This document shows positions 50,273 to 59,886 of a stretch of DNA of 64,000 nucleotides, piece by piece. The DNA comes from Clostridium_AQ sp900552125. GTDB taxonomy: Bacteria; Bacillota_I; Bacilli_A; Erysipelotrichales; Erysipelotrichaceae. The position numbers and the translations under genes were made by a program. The notes below the pieces were generated by a model. The model was given only the letters and a program-made list of their open reading frames with translations. It was not told the origin of the DNA and did not search any database. Position 1 is the first letter of the stretch. The number at the start of each line of letters is the position of its first letter. The stretch lies in assembly GCA_037892765.1 (NCBI GenBank), contig JBBKBW010000011.1; one strand, 5' to 3'.

Positions 50273-51228
50273 TTCAACTCTCCTTGTAATTCAAGTAAAA
50301 ACATCTCAAATCCTAATTTTTTATCTATACGACCTGCTTTTAAATTCTGATCTAAAGTTGCCAGTTTTTCTAAAATATGTATCAAATACTGTATGCTTAA
50401 GTTGTGTATCGAAGATAGTGCCAGTTGCACTCGATAAGGATGAGCCTTTAAATAATCTGCTATTTCAGCTTTTAACATACCCTCCTGTGACAGTACCTTT
50501 ACTTCATATAGAAAACGAAACTGTGAAGCTAATAATGCGATTAAATATATGGCATCTTTGTTTAAGATACATAAATCCTGCCAGATATGAAAGGCTAGTT
50601 TTAAATTCTTTTTCACAACTGCATCAACTAATTGAAAAACATCTTCTTCCAATGGTCTACTTACCAGCTTTGATACGAGTTCACTCGTTATATTGCCGCC
50701 ATACAGCTCTAATTTTTCAAATTCTTTCTGTATAGTACTGATATCCAACGGAAGTCTTTTCAATAGCATAGCTATCGCATCCTGATCAACATGAAGACCT
50801 CTTTTCTTAATCTGGTCATTTACATACTGAACCTTTCCCTGTTCATCAAGTTTGCGATATTGCAGAACCTTGCATGTTTTCTGCACTTTCTTTACAATTT
50901 TCTTTCTGGCATCTAATTTTTCAAAATCACCAATCAGGATTAAAACCGTAGTCTCCATAGGGTGATCAAGATAATGTTCCAATGCAGAAGTATCTATTGA
51001 TTTATCATTAGAAGAAGAAAGAAAATTCGCATGATAAACTTCAATAACCTTACAATCAGAAAAAAAAGGAATTGTCATCGCATCTTCTAAAATAACTTCT
51101 AAATCCGTTGTATTGGCATCATATACAATACAATTCAAATCATTTTTATCACTTACGTGCGTTTTCACGATACGATCCAGTGATTGTGATAATAAATATT
51201 GTTCTTCTCCATACAAAACATAGTTCAT
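50269..51228 (-). CDS. holA: DNA polymerase III subunit delta
   Basis: The 319-residue clamp-loader subunit opens the beta clamp. It is a divergent AAA+ protein without Walker A, with domain I starting MNYVLYGEEQYLLSQSLDRIV, the KRLPLDISTIQKEFEKLELY segment, and a C-terminal helical domain (LYEVKVLSQEGMLKAEIADYLKAHPYRV). The ATG at 51228 has TTAGGTGATTAAA upstream; the GTG three codons earlier is within the site. Downstream of comEC is its usual place in Bacillota. Confidence 0.88.
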   Translation of the reverse strand: MNYVLYGEEQYLLSQSLDRIVKTHVSDKNDLNCIVYDANTTDLEVILEDAMTIPFFSDCKVIEVYHANFLSSSNDKSIDTSALEHYLDHPMETTVLILIGDFEKLDARKKIVKKVQKTCKVLQYRKLDEQGKVQYVNDQIKKRGLHVDQDAIAMLLKRLPLDISTIQKEFEKLELYGGNITSELVSKLVSRPLEEDVFQLVDAVVKKNLKLAFHIWQDLCILNKDAIYLIALLASQFRFLYEVKVLSQEGMLKAEIADYLKAHPYRVQLALSSIHNLSIQYLIHILEKLATLDQNLKAGRIDKKLGFEMFLLELQGELK

Positions 51229-51276
51229 TTTAATCACCTAATTTATTATAAACGAAACAGAAAAAGAATACCACTA

Positions 51277-53241
51277 TTAAAAGTGAAAAGATAACATTCC
51301 AGCAGTATGTTCTGCCGTTATGTAATATGAAAACCATGGACAGATACGAATAAGTACAGCTCCATCTTCTGCTGTTACTAAATATTTTACTTGTTCCTGT
51401 GCTAATCGCTGTAAAACCACTTTACTTGGGTGATGATAGCGATTATTACGACCGGCTGAGATTAATGCAAGATCCGGACGAAACGCATGTAGAAAGGAAA
51501 GACTGCTTGCGGTATCACTTCCATGATGACCTACTTTCAATATATCTACAGGCAGTGTATCATATCGCTGTGTAAGAACCTGTTCTATTTCTATTCCAGC
51601 ATCTCCCATAAATAAAAAATGTAGATCATGAAGAACAAAATAAGTCAAAATACTATTTTCATTCTCATCACTTCCTTTTATATCATTTAACAGAAAAGCA
51701 ACAGGAAGATTCCCTATGGAATCAGCTTTTTCTTTAGAATCAATAATACGTTTTACATCTATTTCTTTTAATAATTCATCCTTTCCACCACTATGATCAA
51801 AATCACTATGTGTTAAAATTAAAGCATCTAATGAAGAATATCCTTTCTTACGTAATATAGGCACGACAACTTCTTTAGGAATATTACGATACTTACTTCC
51901 CATTATATCAATCATAATAGCTCCCTGATGAAAGGGCATAAATAATATCGTACAATCTCCTTGTCCAACATCTACCATCATAACCTCACCAAATGGATTC
52001 ATATAAGATGAAAATGGTGTATATAAGAAAAGCAGTAATAATGATATTATCTTTTTATTTGAAAAGCTAATAAACTTCGCTCCTTCTATTCCCCAATACA
52101 TAAGCCATAAGAATTGTGGTATATAGTATAACGTTATACCTAAATCCTCAAGAATTACCATATAGGGAATCATAGTATCTATGATAGTAAACAAAAAAGA
52201 AAATGAAAATAAAAAACCTATAATACCTAATACATATAAACAAGCATAAATATATCGAAAAACAGGAAATAATAAAATCTGTATAGGATTACATGCTTGA
52301 AAATAAAAGAATTGTATAGGAATTAAAATAATGAAACTTTGTAAGAGACGATGTCTTTTCGCAACATTAAATATCTGTATCATACGAAATCCTAGTGGTA
52401 ATATAAAAGCTAATTCCCACGCCATATATGGAAACAACAATAAAGTAATCACCATACTTAATCCAAGACGATCTTGCGATTTCATAGATTGAAAACAGAC
52501 ATTTATTATTTGAAAAACGATAACTCTAATTAAAGATGGGGTAAAAACTGTAATATGTCCACAAAAGGTAAAAAATAAAACCATAAACATAGAAACAGTA
52601 CTTTCTGAAACTATGATAACCAATAAACTCTTTAGTATTTTCCCCAAAGTAGATATATGTAATCCGCTAGAAGTTAGAAAATACGAAACATCATCTTCAT
52701 GAATCCCATAAAACATAGCTTTTACACTTTGTCTGATTTTTTCATCTGATATTTTCTCCACCTTTTGAAATATCAGATGTCGTAAACCTTTTCCCTCTTC
52801 CAATAATTTATATTTTTTTGCATTTATCTGATAGTGAATATTTCTACTAGATAAATAATCAGGGAAATAGAAACTATAGAAATTATGTAAAGAAGAAAAC
52901 TTCTGATATGTTCCTTCTACACCCACTATATCCTGATAATTTACATCTTTTAGTCCATAAACAACAACCTCTTGTTCATCTACATATCCAATTACATAAT
53001 TAGAGTGTATTTCTCGTACCTGTATAACACGACTTTGCGGTATAGATGTTTCAGTGAACATTATCCCTATTCGCAAAATCATTATAAAAAGTATTAGAAA
53101 CATAACCCACGAAATATGATAATGTTTTATGTAATACCATATTAAACAGAGTGCTACTACAAACAAAAACCATAAAGAAATATTTTTACTCCATAATAAC
53201 AATAGACAACTCCATCCACAGAATAACCAGCTCTGCTTCAT
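51277..53241 (-). CDS. comEC: DNA internalization protein ComEC/Rec2
   Basis: The 654-residue membrane channel transports single-stranded DNA during natural transformation. After N-terminal helices there is an OB-like extracellular segment (about 60-140), the Competence domain with multiple helices (about 180-410; HISTLGKILK near its start), and a C-terminal metallo-beta-lactamase-like nuclease domain with VDVGQGDCTIL, LTHSDFDHSGG (metal ligands) and LKVGHHGSDTA. The ATG at 53241 lies 7 bases after AGGA; a TTG two codons earlier is too close. The ATG overlaps the comEA stop. Confidence 0.9.
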   Translation of the reverse strand: MKQSWLFCGWSCLLLLWSKNISLWFLFVVALCLIWYYIKHYHISWVMFLILFIMILRIGIMFTETSIPQSRVIQVREIHSNYVIGYVDEQEVVVYGLKDVNYQDIVGVEGTYQKFSSLHNFYSFYFPDYLSSRNIHYQINAKKYKLLEEGKGLRHLIFQKVEKISDEKIRQSVKAMFYGIHEDDVSYFLTSSGLHISTLGKILKSLLVIIVSESTVSMFMVLFFTFCGHITVFTPSLIRVIVFQIINVCFQSMKSQDRLGLSMVITLLLFPYMAWELAFILPLGFRMIQIFNVAKRHRLLQSFIILIPIQFFYFQACNPIQILLFPVFRYIYACLYVLGIIGFLFSFSFLFTIIDTMIPYMVILEDLGITLYYIPQFLWLMYWGIEGAKFISFSNKKIISLLLLFLYTPFSSYMNPFGEVMMVDVGQGDCTILFMPFHQGAIMIDIMGSKYRNIPKEVVVPILRKKGYSSLDALILTHSDFDHSGGKDELLKEIDVKRIIDSKEKADSIGNLPVAFLLNDIKGSDENENSILTYFVLHDLHFLFMGDAGIEIEQVLTQRYDTLPVDILKVGHHGSDTASSLSFLHAFRPDLALISAGRNNRYHHPSKVVLQRLAQEQVKYLVTAEDGAVLIRICPWFSYYITAEHTAGMLSFHF

Positions 53242-53702
53242 AGACAAATCCTATCTTTCATTTTAGAAAATAGCTTTTCTTTTATTCCTTTTACCTTCAT
53301 AATATCTTCTAATTGATTGAAAGGCTGCTGTGTACGATATTCTATAATACGCTGTGCAGTAGCAGGACCAATACCAGGAAGTGTTATTAAGTCTTCCAGA
53401 GTTGCCGTGTTAATAGATACCTTACTATCCTCCTGAATTTTTGAAACAACTAAAACACTTTGATCTGGAAGATCCTGAGCCATATTTAAAGTCGAAATAT
53501 CAGCATTCTCTGTTATCCCTCCAGCAAGCACAATAATATTTTCTACACTAGCATGTAGCTCTGCTTGATAAACTCCCGGATTTTTTACTTCTCCTTTTAC
53601 TTCAACTTCTTTTGTTTCCTTATCATATTTAGATAAATCAATCATATCATAGCGCCCATAAAAGAAAATAAGTATAATAAAAACAAAAAAGATTTTTTTC
53701 AT
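53238..53702 (-). CDS. comEA: Competence protein ComEA
   Basis: The 154-residue membrane-anchored DNA receptor delivers dsDNA to ComEC. It has an N-terminal signal anchor (about 2-18, FFVFIILIFFYGRY), an SLBB domain (VKGEVKNPGVYQAE and VLAGGITENADI) and a C-terminal double helix-hairpin-helix DNA-binding domain (SINTATLEDLITLPGIGPATAQRIIEYR; VKGIKEKLFSKM). Length is somewhat shorter than B. subtilis ComEA (205). AGGAGGTATCTAT precedes the ATG. It is followed by comEC. Confidence 0.92.
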   Translation of the reverse strand: MKKIFFVFIILIFFYGRYDMIDLSKYDKETKEVEVKGEVKNPGVYQAELHASVENIIVLAGGITENADISTLNMAQDLPDQSVLVVSKIQEDSKVSINTATLEDLITLPGIGPATAQRIIEYRTQQPFNQLEDIMKVKGIKEKLFSKMKDRICL

Positions 53703-53749
53703 ATAGATACCTCCTATTATCTAATACGAAAAAAATCTTGAAAACTCCT

Positions 53750-53780
53750 AAAAAAAGAACAGATTTTTTTCTGTTCTGTT
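53750..53780 (-). terminator. Terminator after greA
   Basis: On the minus strand GAACAG and CTGTTC pair around an 8-base loop and are followed by a run of seven T. It separates greA from comEA. Confidence 0.75.
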
Positions 53781-53785
53781 TCTAC

Positions 53786-54265
53786 TTATTTTAAATTAGT
53801 AATTTTAACCTGATAAGGTTCTTCTACTCCTTCGATATCTACGATATCCCCTAATTTATGATCCATTAGAGATGTCGCTAGAGGAGTAATATTTGATAGC
53901 TTACCATTTAATGGGTCAGCTTCAATTGAACCAACGATGCTATATGTTTCTTCTTCATTTGTAGATAAATCTAAAATAGTTACTGTAGAACCTAATGTTA
54001 CTGTCTTATTTGTTGCGGCTTTTGTATCTTCTGAGATAATTTCCGCATTCGCAATCATTGCTTCCAATTCACGAATTCTTGCTTCAACACGCGCCTGACG
54101 ATCACGCGCAGCATCATAATCAGCATTTTCACTAAGGTCCCCTTGTGCACGAGCTTCCTGTAGCTCAAGAATTACTTCATCACGAACAACATGAATCAGA
54201 TTATCCTGTTCCTTTAACAGTTCATCTAACCCTTCTTTTGTCACATAAAATTTTTCATCTGCCAT
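53786..54265 (-). CDS. greA: Transcription elongation factor GreA
   Basis: The 159-residue factor rescues backtracked RNA polymerase by stimulating transcript cleavage. The N-terminal coiled coil has FYVTKEGLDELLKEQDNLIH and ELQEARAQGDLSENADYDAARDRQ with the conserved acidic tip (DLSENADY). The C-terminal FKBP-like domain has PLNGKLSNITPLATSLMDHKLGD. Length is typical. It is the last gene of the alaS-ireB-ruvX-DUF1292-mltG-udk-greA run. Confidence 0.95.
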   Translation of the reverse strand: MADEKFYVTKEGLDELLKEQDNLIHVVRDEVILELQEARAQGDLSENADYDAARDRQARVEARIRELEAMIANAEIISEDTKAATNKTVTLGSTVTILDLSTNEEETYSIVGSIEADPLNGKLSNITPLATSLMDHKLGDIVDIEGVEEPYQVKITNLK

Positions 54266-54290
54266 GGTTTCAACTCCTATTCGCTGGCTA

Positions 54291-54923
54291 TTATACCACG
54301 TTTTCTTTAATTATGCTACCGATTTTTGTTATTAATAAATCAATCGCAACTTCATTATGTCCGCCTTCAGGAATTACAACATCCGCAAAGCGTTTGCTTG
54401 GTTCAATAAATAGATTATGCATATCACGAACAGTTGAACAATATTGATTAACCACTGAATCAACCGTTCTTCCTCGCTCTTTAACATCTCTTAATAATCG
54501 ACGAACAAAGCGAATATCTGCATCTGTATCCACATAAATTTTAATGTCACACAAATTTCTTAATCTTTCATCTTCTAAGATAAATAAACCTTCTATAACA
54601 ATTACATCACTTGGTTCTATTATTTCTACCACATCACTGCGAGTATGCTGTACAAAGTCATATGTGGGTTTTTCTATTGCTTTATGCGCTATCAAATCTT
54701 TCAGCTGGGATACAAATAATTCGTTATCAAAAGCACTTGGATGATCATAATTTGTTTTGAGACGTTCTTCCATCGATTTATGACTTTGGTCTTTATAATA
54801 ATCATCCTGTCGAATTATCACAACTGAATTTGTATTTTCATATCGTTCTTTTAACTGAGCTGATATGGATGTCTTCCCCGATGCACTTCCACCAGCTATG
54901 CCGATCAGTATCGTTTTCTTCAT
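54291..54923 (-). CDS. udk: Uridine/cytidine kinase
   Basis: The 210-residue kinase phosphorylates uridine and cytidine in pyrimidine salvage. P-loop GIAGGSASGKTS (8-19), RQDDYYKDQSH, NYDHPSAFDNELF and YDFVQHTRSD are family hallmarks. Length matches the family (about 210). It lies 8 bases after mltG and precedes greA, as in B. subtilis. Confidence 0.95.
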   Translation of the reverse strand: MKKTILIGIAGGSASGKTSISAQLKERYENTNSVVIIRQDDYYKDQSHKSMEERLKTNYDHPSAFDNELFVSQLKDLIAHKAIEKPTYDFVQHTRSDVVEIIEPSDVIVIEGLFILEDERLRNLCDIKIYVDTDADIRFVRRLLRDVKERGRTVDSVVNQYCSTVRDMHNLFIEPSKRFADVVIPEGGHNEVAIDLLITKIGSIIKENVV

Positions 54924-54931
54924 ACCATCAC

Positions 54932-56002
54932 CTATTTTCTCAGATTAAACTTATCTATATTTGCTTCCTGTTCCTGCAAAGTCTTAGAATAATATACTGT
55001 ACCATCACCATAAATATCCGCAACGAAATACAAATAATCATTGTTCTTTGGATTAAGTACAGACTGAATCGCATCTTTTCCTGGATTTAAAATAGGTCCA
55101 ATTGGCAAGCCCTCATTCTGATATGTGTTATATGGAGAATCAATATCTGTATTTACTTCACAATCCTCTCCACTAGTCATATCTTCGTATAAAGCATAAC
55201 AAACAGTAACACTGCTTTCCAATTTCATGCCTCTTTCTAAACGATTATAAAAGACTTGAGAAATCATCTCCATATCTTCCTTAGTACTTGCCTCATACTG
55301 CACAATACTAGCAAAGGTAATTACTTCATGAAGACTCATATCTGATTTGTTTATGTCTTCCATATATGGCTCAATGATCTTCTGGAACTGATCTAAGAAT
55401 GTTTCCGTAATTTCTTCGGCTGTAGCATCTTTTTTAAAGCTATATGTTTCCGGATACAAATACCCTTCCAGTTTTACCTTATACTGATCATTAAGAATAT
55501 CTTCACTTAAAAAATCATATTTCTTGATTAACGAAGTAAGATAGGATTCATCATTCCATAAAGCTAATAGATCAGCAGCTTTTACCTGAGTATTTTTTTC
55601 AATCAATGCCGCAATATCTTTTGCCCACATTCCTTCACGAAACGTAATCAGCACCTCATCTGCATTAGCCATATCCGCATCATTTAAAGCCTCTAAGATT
55701 TTTGGTGTATCCCATGAAGTATATAATATAAAATTACCTGCTTTAATATTTGTTAAGCCATGTATTTTCATATATAACTTCGTCATCGTTTTATTTCGAA
55801 TCAGATTACTATCATCTAACTGTTGAATAATCTGATCTGAAGTTGATCCTTCTTCAACGCTCAAGGCAACAGCTTTCTCTTCTGAAGAGACTGCTTTTAG
55901 AGATTGATTATAATACACAAATCCAGCAATAAACAGCAATAAAACAACACAAAGGCATGCAATGCCGATTTTTACATATTTATTCTCCAGCTGCTTCTTC
56001 AT
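54932..56002 (-). CDS. mltG: Endolytic peptidoglycan transglycosylase MltG
   Basis: The 356-residue membrane-anchored lytic transglycosylase cleaves nascent glycan strands. It has a single N-terminal helix (about 12-30), a LysM-like region (SVEEGSTSDQIIQQLDDSNLI, AGNFILYTSWDTPKILEAL) and the YceG catalytic domain with LEGYLYPETYSFKKDATAEE, VITFASIVQYEA (catalytic Glu) and SPYNTYQNEGLPIGPI. Length is typical of the family. The start overlaps DUF1292 by 23 bases. Confidence 0.93.
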   Translation of the reverse strand: MKKQLENKYVKIGIACLCVVLLLFIAGFVYYNQSLKAVSSEEKAVALSVEEGSTSDQIIQQLDDSNLIRNKTMTKLYMKIHGLTNIKAGNFILYTSWDTPKILEALNDADMANADEVLITFREGMWAKDIAALIEKNTQVKAADLLALWNDESYLTSLIKKYDFLSEDILNDQYKVKLEGYLYPETYSFKKDATAEEITETFLDQFQKIIEPYMEDINKSDMSLHEVITFASIVQYEASTKEDMEMISQVFYNRLERGMKLESSVTVCYALYEDMTSGEDCEVNTDIDSPYNTYQNEGLPIGPILNPGKDAIQSVLNPKNNDYLYFVADIYGDGTVYYSKTLQEQEANIDKFNLRK

Positions 56003-56240
56003 CTTCCTGGAAAGCTCCTATTACTTCTTCGATCATTTGCCATTCTTCATCACTTTCCACAGGCAAAAGTTCACCTTCATCATTATAAGCGGAAGCATAA
56101 ACTTCTTCATCTTCTGCCTCTGGATCCATAAATACTACATATTTTCTTTTGTGTTCTTCATCTTCAAAAGTAAATAGTATCTCCATTCTTTTCTCATTGC
56201 CGTTTTCATCTGTTACATATAAACTGCTTGAATCTAACAT
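55980..56240 (-). CDS. DUF1292 family protein
   Basis: An 86-residue acidic protein of the DUF1292/YrzB family: VTDENGNEKRMEILFTFEDEEHKRKYVVFMDPE (DENGNE, EILFTFE, KYVVFMDP) and ASAYNDEGELLPVESDEEW. About a quarter of residues are Glu or Asp. The function is unknown. Position between ruvX and mltG is the standard one in Bacillota. AGGAGG precedes the ATG. Confidence 0.87.
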   Translation of the reverse strand: MLDSSSLYVTDENGNEKRMEILFTFEDEEHKRKYVVFMDPEAEDEEVYASAYNDEGELLPVESDEEWQMIEEVIGAFQEDEEAAGE

Positions 56241-56257
56241 TTTATTTCCTCCTATAA

Positions 56258-56278
56258 AGGGGCTTTGTTAGAGCCCCT
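56258..56278 (-). other. GC-rich hairpin between ruvX and DUF1292
   Basis: On the minus strand AGGGGCT and AGCCCCT form a 7-bp stem with a 7-base loop starting at the ruvX stop codon. Only TTTAT follows, then the ribosome site. It may be a weak attenuator or a processing/stability element. Confidence 0.45.
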
Positions 56279-56690
56279 AATATTTACTATCAAGATAGCT
56301 TTGTAAAATCTGTACTGCTGCCATCTGATCAATGATTTTTTTACGTTTTTTACGTGATACGTCTGCTGAAATCAAAATTTTCTGTGCCGCAACAGTTGTT
56401 AAACGTTCATCCCATAAAACAACATGCAATCCCTGTGCCTCTAATTTTTCTTTAAACTGCACTGAAATATTGCCACGAATTCCAACATCGCCATTCATAT
56501 GCTTAGGTAATCCTAAGACAATGGTCGTAATCTGAAATTCTTTTATGTATTTCTGTAGCTGTTCATAAGCAGAGTCATAATCATCACTTTCAAAACGAAT
56601 TGTTTCTACTGGACGTGCAATCATACCTAAAGCATCACTAACACTGATTCCTAAGGTTTTACTGCCAAGATCTAATCCTAATATTCTCAT
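56277..56690 (-). CDS. ruvX: RuvX/YqgF family putative pre-16S rRNA nuclease
   Basis: The 137-residue RNase H-fold protein matches YqgF/RuvX. It begins MRILGLDLGSKTLGISVSDALG with the first acidic residue, has VLGLPKHMNGDVGIRG and the WDERLTTVAAQKIL motif, and ends KIIDQMAAVQILQSYLD with the last catalytic Asp. The family completes 5' maturation of 16S rRNA. Name follows the family. The ATG overlaps the ireB stop. Confidence 0.92.
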   Translation of the reverse strand: MRILGLDLGSKTLGISVSDALGMIARPVETIRFESDDYDSAYEQLQKYIKEFQITTIVLGLPKHMNGDVGIRGNISVQFKEKLEAQGLHVVLWDERLTTVAAQKILISADVSRKKRKKIIDQMAAVQILQSYLDSKY

Positions 56691-56947
56691 TCTTTATCTT
56701 CTTCCAAATAAGCTCTTACCAGCTCTTCAATAATTTCATAGCGCTCAACACTTTGAATAATGGTACGTGCATTCTTGTGAGATGATATGTATGCAGGATC
56801 ATTACTGATTAAATAACCTGCAAGCTGATTTACAGAATTATAACCTCTTTCATCCAATGCTTCTTTAACTAAGCGTAATACATGCTTGATATTATCCCTT
56901 TTTAAATCATCTGACTTAAATGACATAGTTTCAGTGATATCTCTCAT
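56687..56947 (-). CDS. ireB: IreB family regulatory phosphoprotein (UPF0297)
   Basis: The 86-residue UPF0297 protein resembles enterococcal IreB, a substrate of the PASTA kinase IreK that affects cephalosporin tolerance. Identifying segments are DITETMSFKSDDLKRDNIKHVLRLV, ERGYNSVNQLAGYLISNDPAYI and SHKNARTIIQ. The phospho-acceptor Thr residues near the N-terminus (Thr4, Thr6) are present. AAGGAGGTAATACT precedes the ATG. It sits between alaS and ruvX. Confidence 0.93.
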   Translation of the reverse strand: MRDITETMSFKSDDLKRDNIKHVLRLVKEALDERGYNSVNQLAGYLISNDPAYISSHKNARTIIQSVERYEIIEELVRAYLEEDKE

Positions 56948-57009
56948 AGTATTACCTCCTTTTGTTTTTTATACCTTTATTTTATCCTACTTTATTTAAA
57001 ATTTAAACC

Positions 57010-59637
57010 CTAGAATAATATATTTTTAATGAATTGCAGTGCATCTTCTGTTTTTGATGCATCTTTACCTCCAGATTGCGCCATATCTGGACGTCCACCG
57101 CCTTTTCCATCACAGATTTGAGCAGCTTCACGCACTAGATCACCACATTTGATACCACTAGCAACAGCAGCTTTATCAGCTCCTGCCACAAATGTTACTT
57201 TACCATCATTAACGGATGCTAGGAAAATAACACAGTTTTCTTTTTGTGAACGAATATTTGAAACGATATCCTTCATTGCTTTCGCATCTGCACCATCAAT
57301 TCTTTCTACTAGAACATGACGACCATTTGCTTCTTTCATCTGATGAATCAGATCATTTGCCTTTAACGCAAACATAGAAGCCTGTAATGCTGCCAATTCT
57401 TTTTTCAATTGTGCATTTTCATCAATGACCTGACTTACCTTTTCTTCTACTTTCGCAATTCCTTTTAATTTTAATAAATCCGCAACTGCATGAAGTGTAT
57501 CATCTTCTTTTACAAATTCCTGATAAGCATCATATCCTGTTTTAGCAGTAATTCGACGAATTCCAGAACCAATACTCTCTTCACTAATGATCTTACACAA
57601 TCCGATTTCCTGCGTATTGTTTACATGGCAGCCTCCACAGAATTCTTTGGAAACTTCACCCATAGATACAACTCGAACGATATCACCATATTTTTCATCA
57701 AATAAAGCAGTTGCTCCACTTTGTTTTGCTTCTTCGATTGGCATTTCTACTTTTGTAACATCATAATGTCCACGAATATACTGGTTTACTAAATCTTCAA
57801 TTTCTTTTAGCTGTGCTTCATTTACTTTTTCAAAATGTGTAAAGTCAAAACGCAAATACTCATCACTTACAAAGCTTCCTGCCTGTTGAATATGGCTTCC
57901 AACAACACTCTTCAATGCACTTTGCAATAAATGTGTACATGAGTGATTGCTAGTGATGATATCACGTTTTTCTTCATCTACCTGTAAAGATACCTGATCA
58001 TCTAAACGCAATTCTCCATTATTCACAACTACATGAGATAAATGCTGCTTATGAGGAGCTTTTGTCGTATTCACAACAGATGCATTTACTTTCTCAGAAC
58101 TAATGACACCCTGATCACCGATCTGTCCACCACTTTCTGCATAGAATACAGTTGTATCAAAGATCACGTCACCTTCATCTTTGATCACATCAACTTTTAC
58201 CCCATTTTGGAACAAACCAATAACTTTAGCTTCACAATGACGTACATCATAACCAATGAAGCTGCTTTCTTTTGTAAAATCCATTAAATCTTTAGATTGA
58301 CTACCCATAGATTCTGCATCTTCACGAGCTGCACGTGCACGTTCTCTTTGTTGTGACATTTCCGCATCAAATCCATTTTTATCAACTTCATATCCGCTTT
58401 CTTGTGCTATTTCCATTGTTAATTCCAATGGGAATCCATATGTATCATATAATTTAAAGGCAGTTTTACCATCAATTACATGTGTATCTTTCTTTTCTTC
58501 CATTACCTGCATCAGTAGTTTTTCTCCATCCGCAAGTGTCGCATGGAAACGATCTTCTTCAGCTTTAACTAAGCGTGCAATATAATCTAGTTTCTCTTCT
58601 AGATATGGATAGAAATCTTTCATGATTTCATATACAACAGGAACTAATTTATACATAAACGCTTCCTGGATATCCAGTTTTTTCGCAAAACGGACAGCAC
58701 GACGAAGTACACGACGAAGTACATATCCTCTACCTTCATTAGAGAACAATGCTCCATCCGCTAAAGCGAAAGTAACTGTACGGATATGATCGGCAATTAC
58801 ACGGAATGCCATTTTATTTTCTTCATCTGCATAGCTATATTTTGTGAATTTTTCTGTTTCATGAATAATAGGCAAGAATAAATCTGTATCAAAGTTAGTT
58901 TCTCCACCTTGTACAAGGCAAACTAAACGTTCTAAACCCATTCCAGTATCAATATTCTTTTGTGGTAATTCTTTATAATCTTTACGATCTAATTCAGGTT
59001 TACAATCATATTGAGAGAACACAACATTCCATACTTCAATATAACGATCATTTTCCATTTCTTCAAAAAATAAACGTTCTCCTAATCCTTCAGGATCATA
59101 TTCTTCTCCTCGGTCAAAGAAAATTTCACTGTCTGGTCCTCCAGGTCCTTCACCAATTTCCCAGAAGTTATCATCAGTTTTTAAAATATGAGATGGATCT
59201 ACACCACATACTTCTGTCCAAATGCGATATGCTTCTTCATCATCTGTATAAACAGATACATATAGTTTTTCTTTAGGGAAACCAATCCATTCTGGACTAG
59301 TAAGAAATTCCCATGCGAATGGAATAGCTTCTTTTTTAAAATAATCTCCAATAGAGAAGTTTCCTAACATTTCAAAAAATGTATGATGACGAGCTGTCTT
59401 ACCAACATTTTCAATATCATTTGTACGGATAGATTTCTGTGCATTCGCAATACGATTATTCTTAGGTTTTTCTGTCCCATCAAAATATTTCTTTAATGCG
59501 GCAACACCTGCATTGATCCATAACAAAGTTGGATCATTATGAGGAACAAGGCTTGCTCCTGGCTCAATCATATGCCCCTTGCTTTGAAAATAATCAAGAA
59601 ACATTTGACGTATTTGACTTCCTGTTAATTGCTTCAT
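57010..59637 (-). CDS. alaS: Alanyl-tRNA synthetase
   Basis: The 875-residue enzyme charges tRNA-Ala. The aminoacylation domain has MKQLTGSQIRQMFLDYFQSKGH, HNDPTLLWINAGVAALK and ARHHTFFEMLGNFSIGDYF. The editing domain has the zinc ligands HSCTHLLQSAL and CGGCHVNNT. The C-Ala domain ends GGGRPDMAQSGGKD. Length is typical. It is preceded by a T-box leader, and AAGGAGGATATC lies just ahead of the ATG. It leads alaS-ireB-ruvX-DUF1292-mltG-udk-greA, with no terminator seen until greA. Confidence 0.97.
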   Translation of the reverse strand: MKQLTGSQIRQMFLDYFQSKGHMIEPGASLVPHNDPTLLWINAGVAALKKYFDGTEKPKNNRIANAQKSIRTNDIENVGKTARHHTFFEMLGNFSIGDYFKKEAIPFAWEFLTSPEWIGFPKEKLYVSVYTDDEEAYRIWTEVCGVDPSHILKTDDNFWEIGEGPGGPDSEIFFDRGEEYDPEGLGERLFFEEMENDRYIEVWNVVFSQYDCKPELDRKDYKELPQKNIDTGMGLERLVCLVQGGETNFDTDLFLPIIHETEKFTKYSYADEENKMAFRVIADHIRTVTFALADGALFSNEGRGYVLRRVLRRAVRFAKKLDIQEAFMYKLVPVVYEIMKDFYPYLEEKLDYIARLVKAEEDRFHATLADGEKLLMQVMEEKKDTHVIDGKTAFKLYDTYGFPLELTMEIAQESGYEVDKNGFDAEMSQQRERARAAREDAESMGSQSKDLMDFTKESSFIGYDVRHCEAKVIGLFQNGVKVDVIKDEGDVIFDTTVFYAESGGQIGDQGVISSEKVNASVVNTTKAPHKQHLSHVVVNNGELRLDDQVSLQVDEEKRDIITSNHSCTHLLQSALKSVVGSHIQQAGSFVSDEYLRFDFTHFEKVNEAQLKEIEDLVNQYIRGHYDVTKVEMPIEEAKQSGATALFDEKYGDIVRVVSMGEVSKEFCGGCHVNNTQEIGLCKIISEESIGSGIRRITAKTGYDAYQEFVKEDDTLHAVADLLKLKGIAKVEEKVSQVIDENAQLKKELAALQASMFALKANDLIHQMKEANGRHVLVERIDGADAKAMKDIVSNIRSQKENCVIFLASVNDGKVTFVAGADKAAVASGIKCGDLVREAAQICDGKGGGRPDMAQSGGKDASKTEDALQFIKNILF

Positions 59638-59644
59638 ATGATAT

Positions 59645-59885
59645 CCTCCTTATAAGCATAAAAAAACGTTCCTAATCCAGGAACGTATTACATACGCGGT
59701 ACCATCCCAGTTCACCTATTTATATATTTAAAATAGGTACACTTAATTACTCTGTTAACGCCAGATACACGCAGAATTCCAAAGCAGCTTCCATAACTCA
59801 CCATGAAAGCTTTCACCAGCCGCTTTCTCTCTACTATGGCTACCATTATGTACTCCTCTTTTTCATCATTCTGTAACAACGTCTT
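59645..59885 (-). promoter_or_regulatory. T-box riboswitch upstream of alaS
   Basis: The minus-strand leader has the T-box core TGGGATGGTACCGCG (59695-59709), a Stem I start with GATGAAAAAGAGGAGTA, and a terminator at 59659-59686 (ACGTTCCT/AGGAACGT stem, seven T). The expected specifier is an Ala (GCN) codon; GCT codons are present in the 3' side of Stem I, but I could not fix the exact position without folding. Uncharged tRNA-Ala should favour the antiterminator and alaS expression. Confidence 0.9.
59659..59686 (-). terminator. T-box terminator hairpin
   Basis: ACGTTCCT and AGGAACGT form an 8-bp stem with a 5-base loop, followed by TTTTTTT. It is the alternative to the T-box antiterminator. 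Confidence 0.85.
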
Positions 59886-59886
59886 T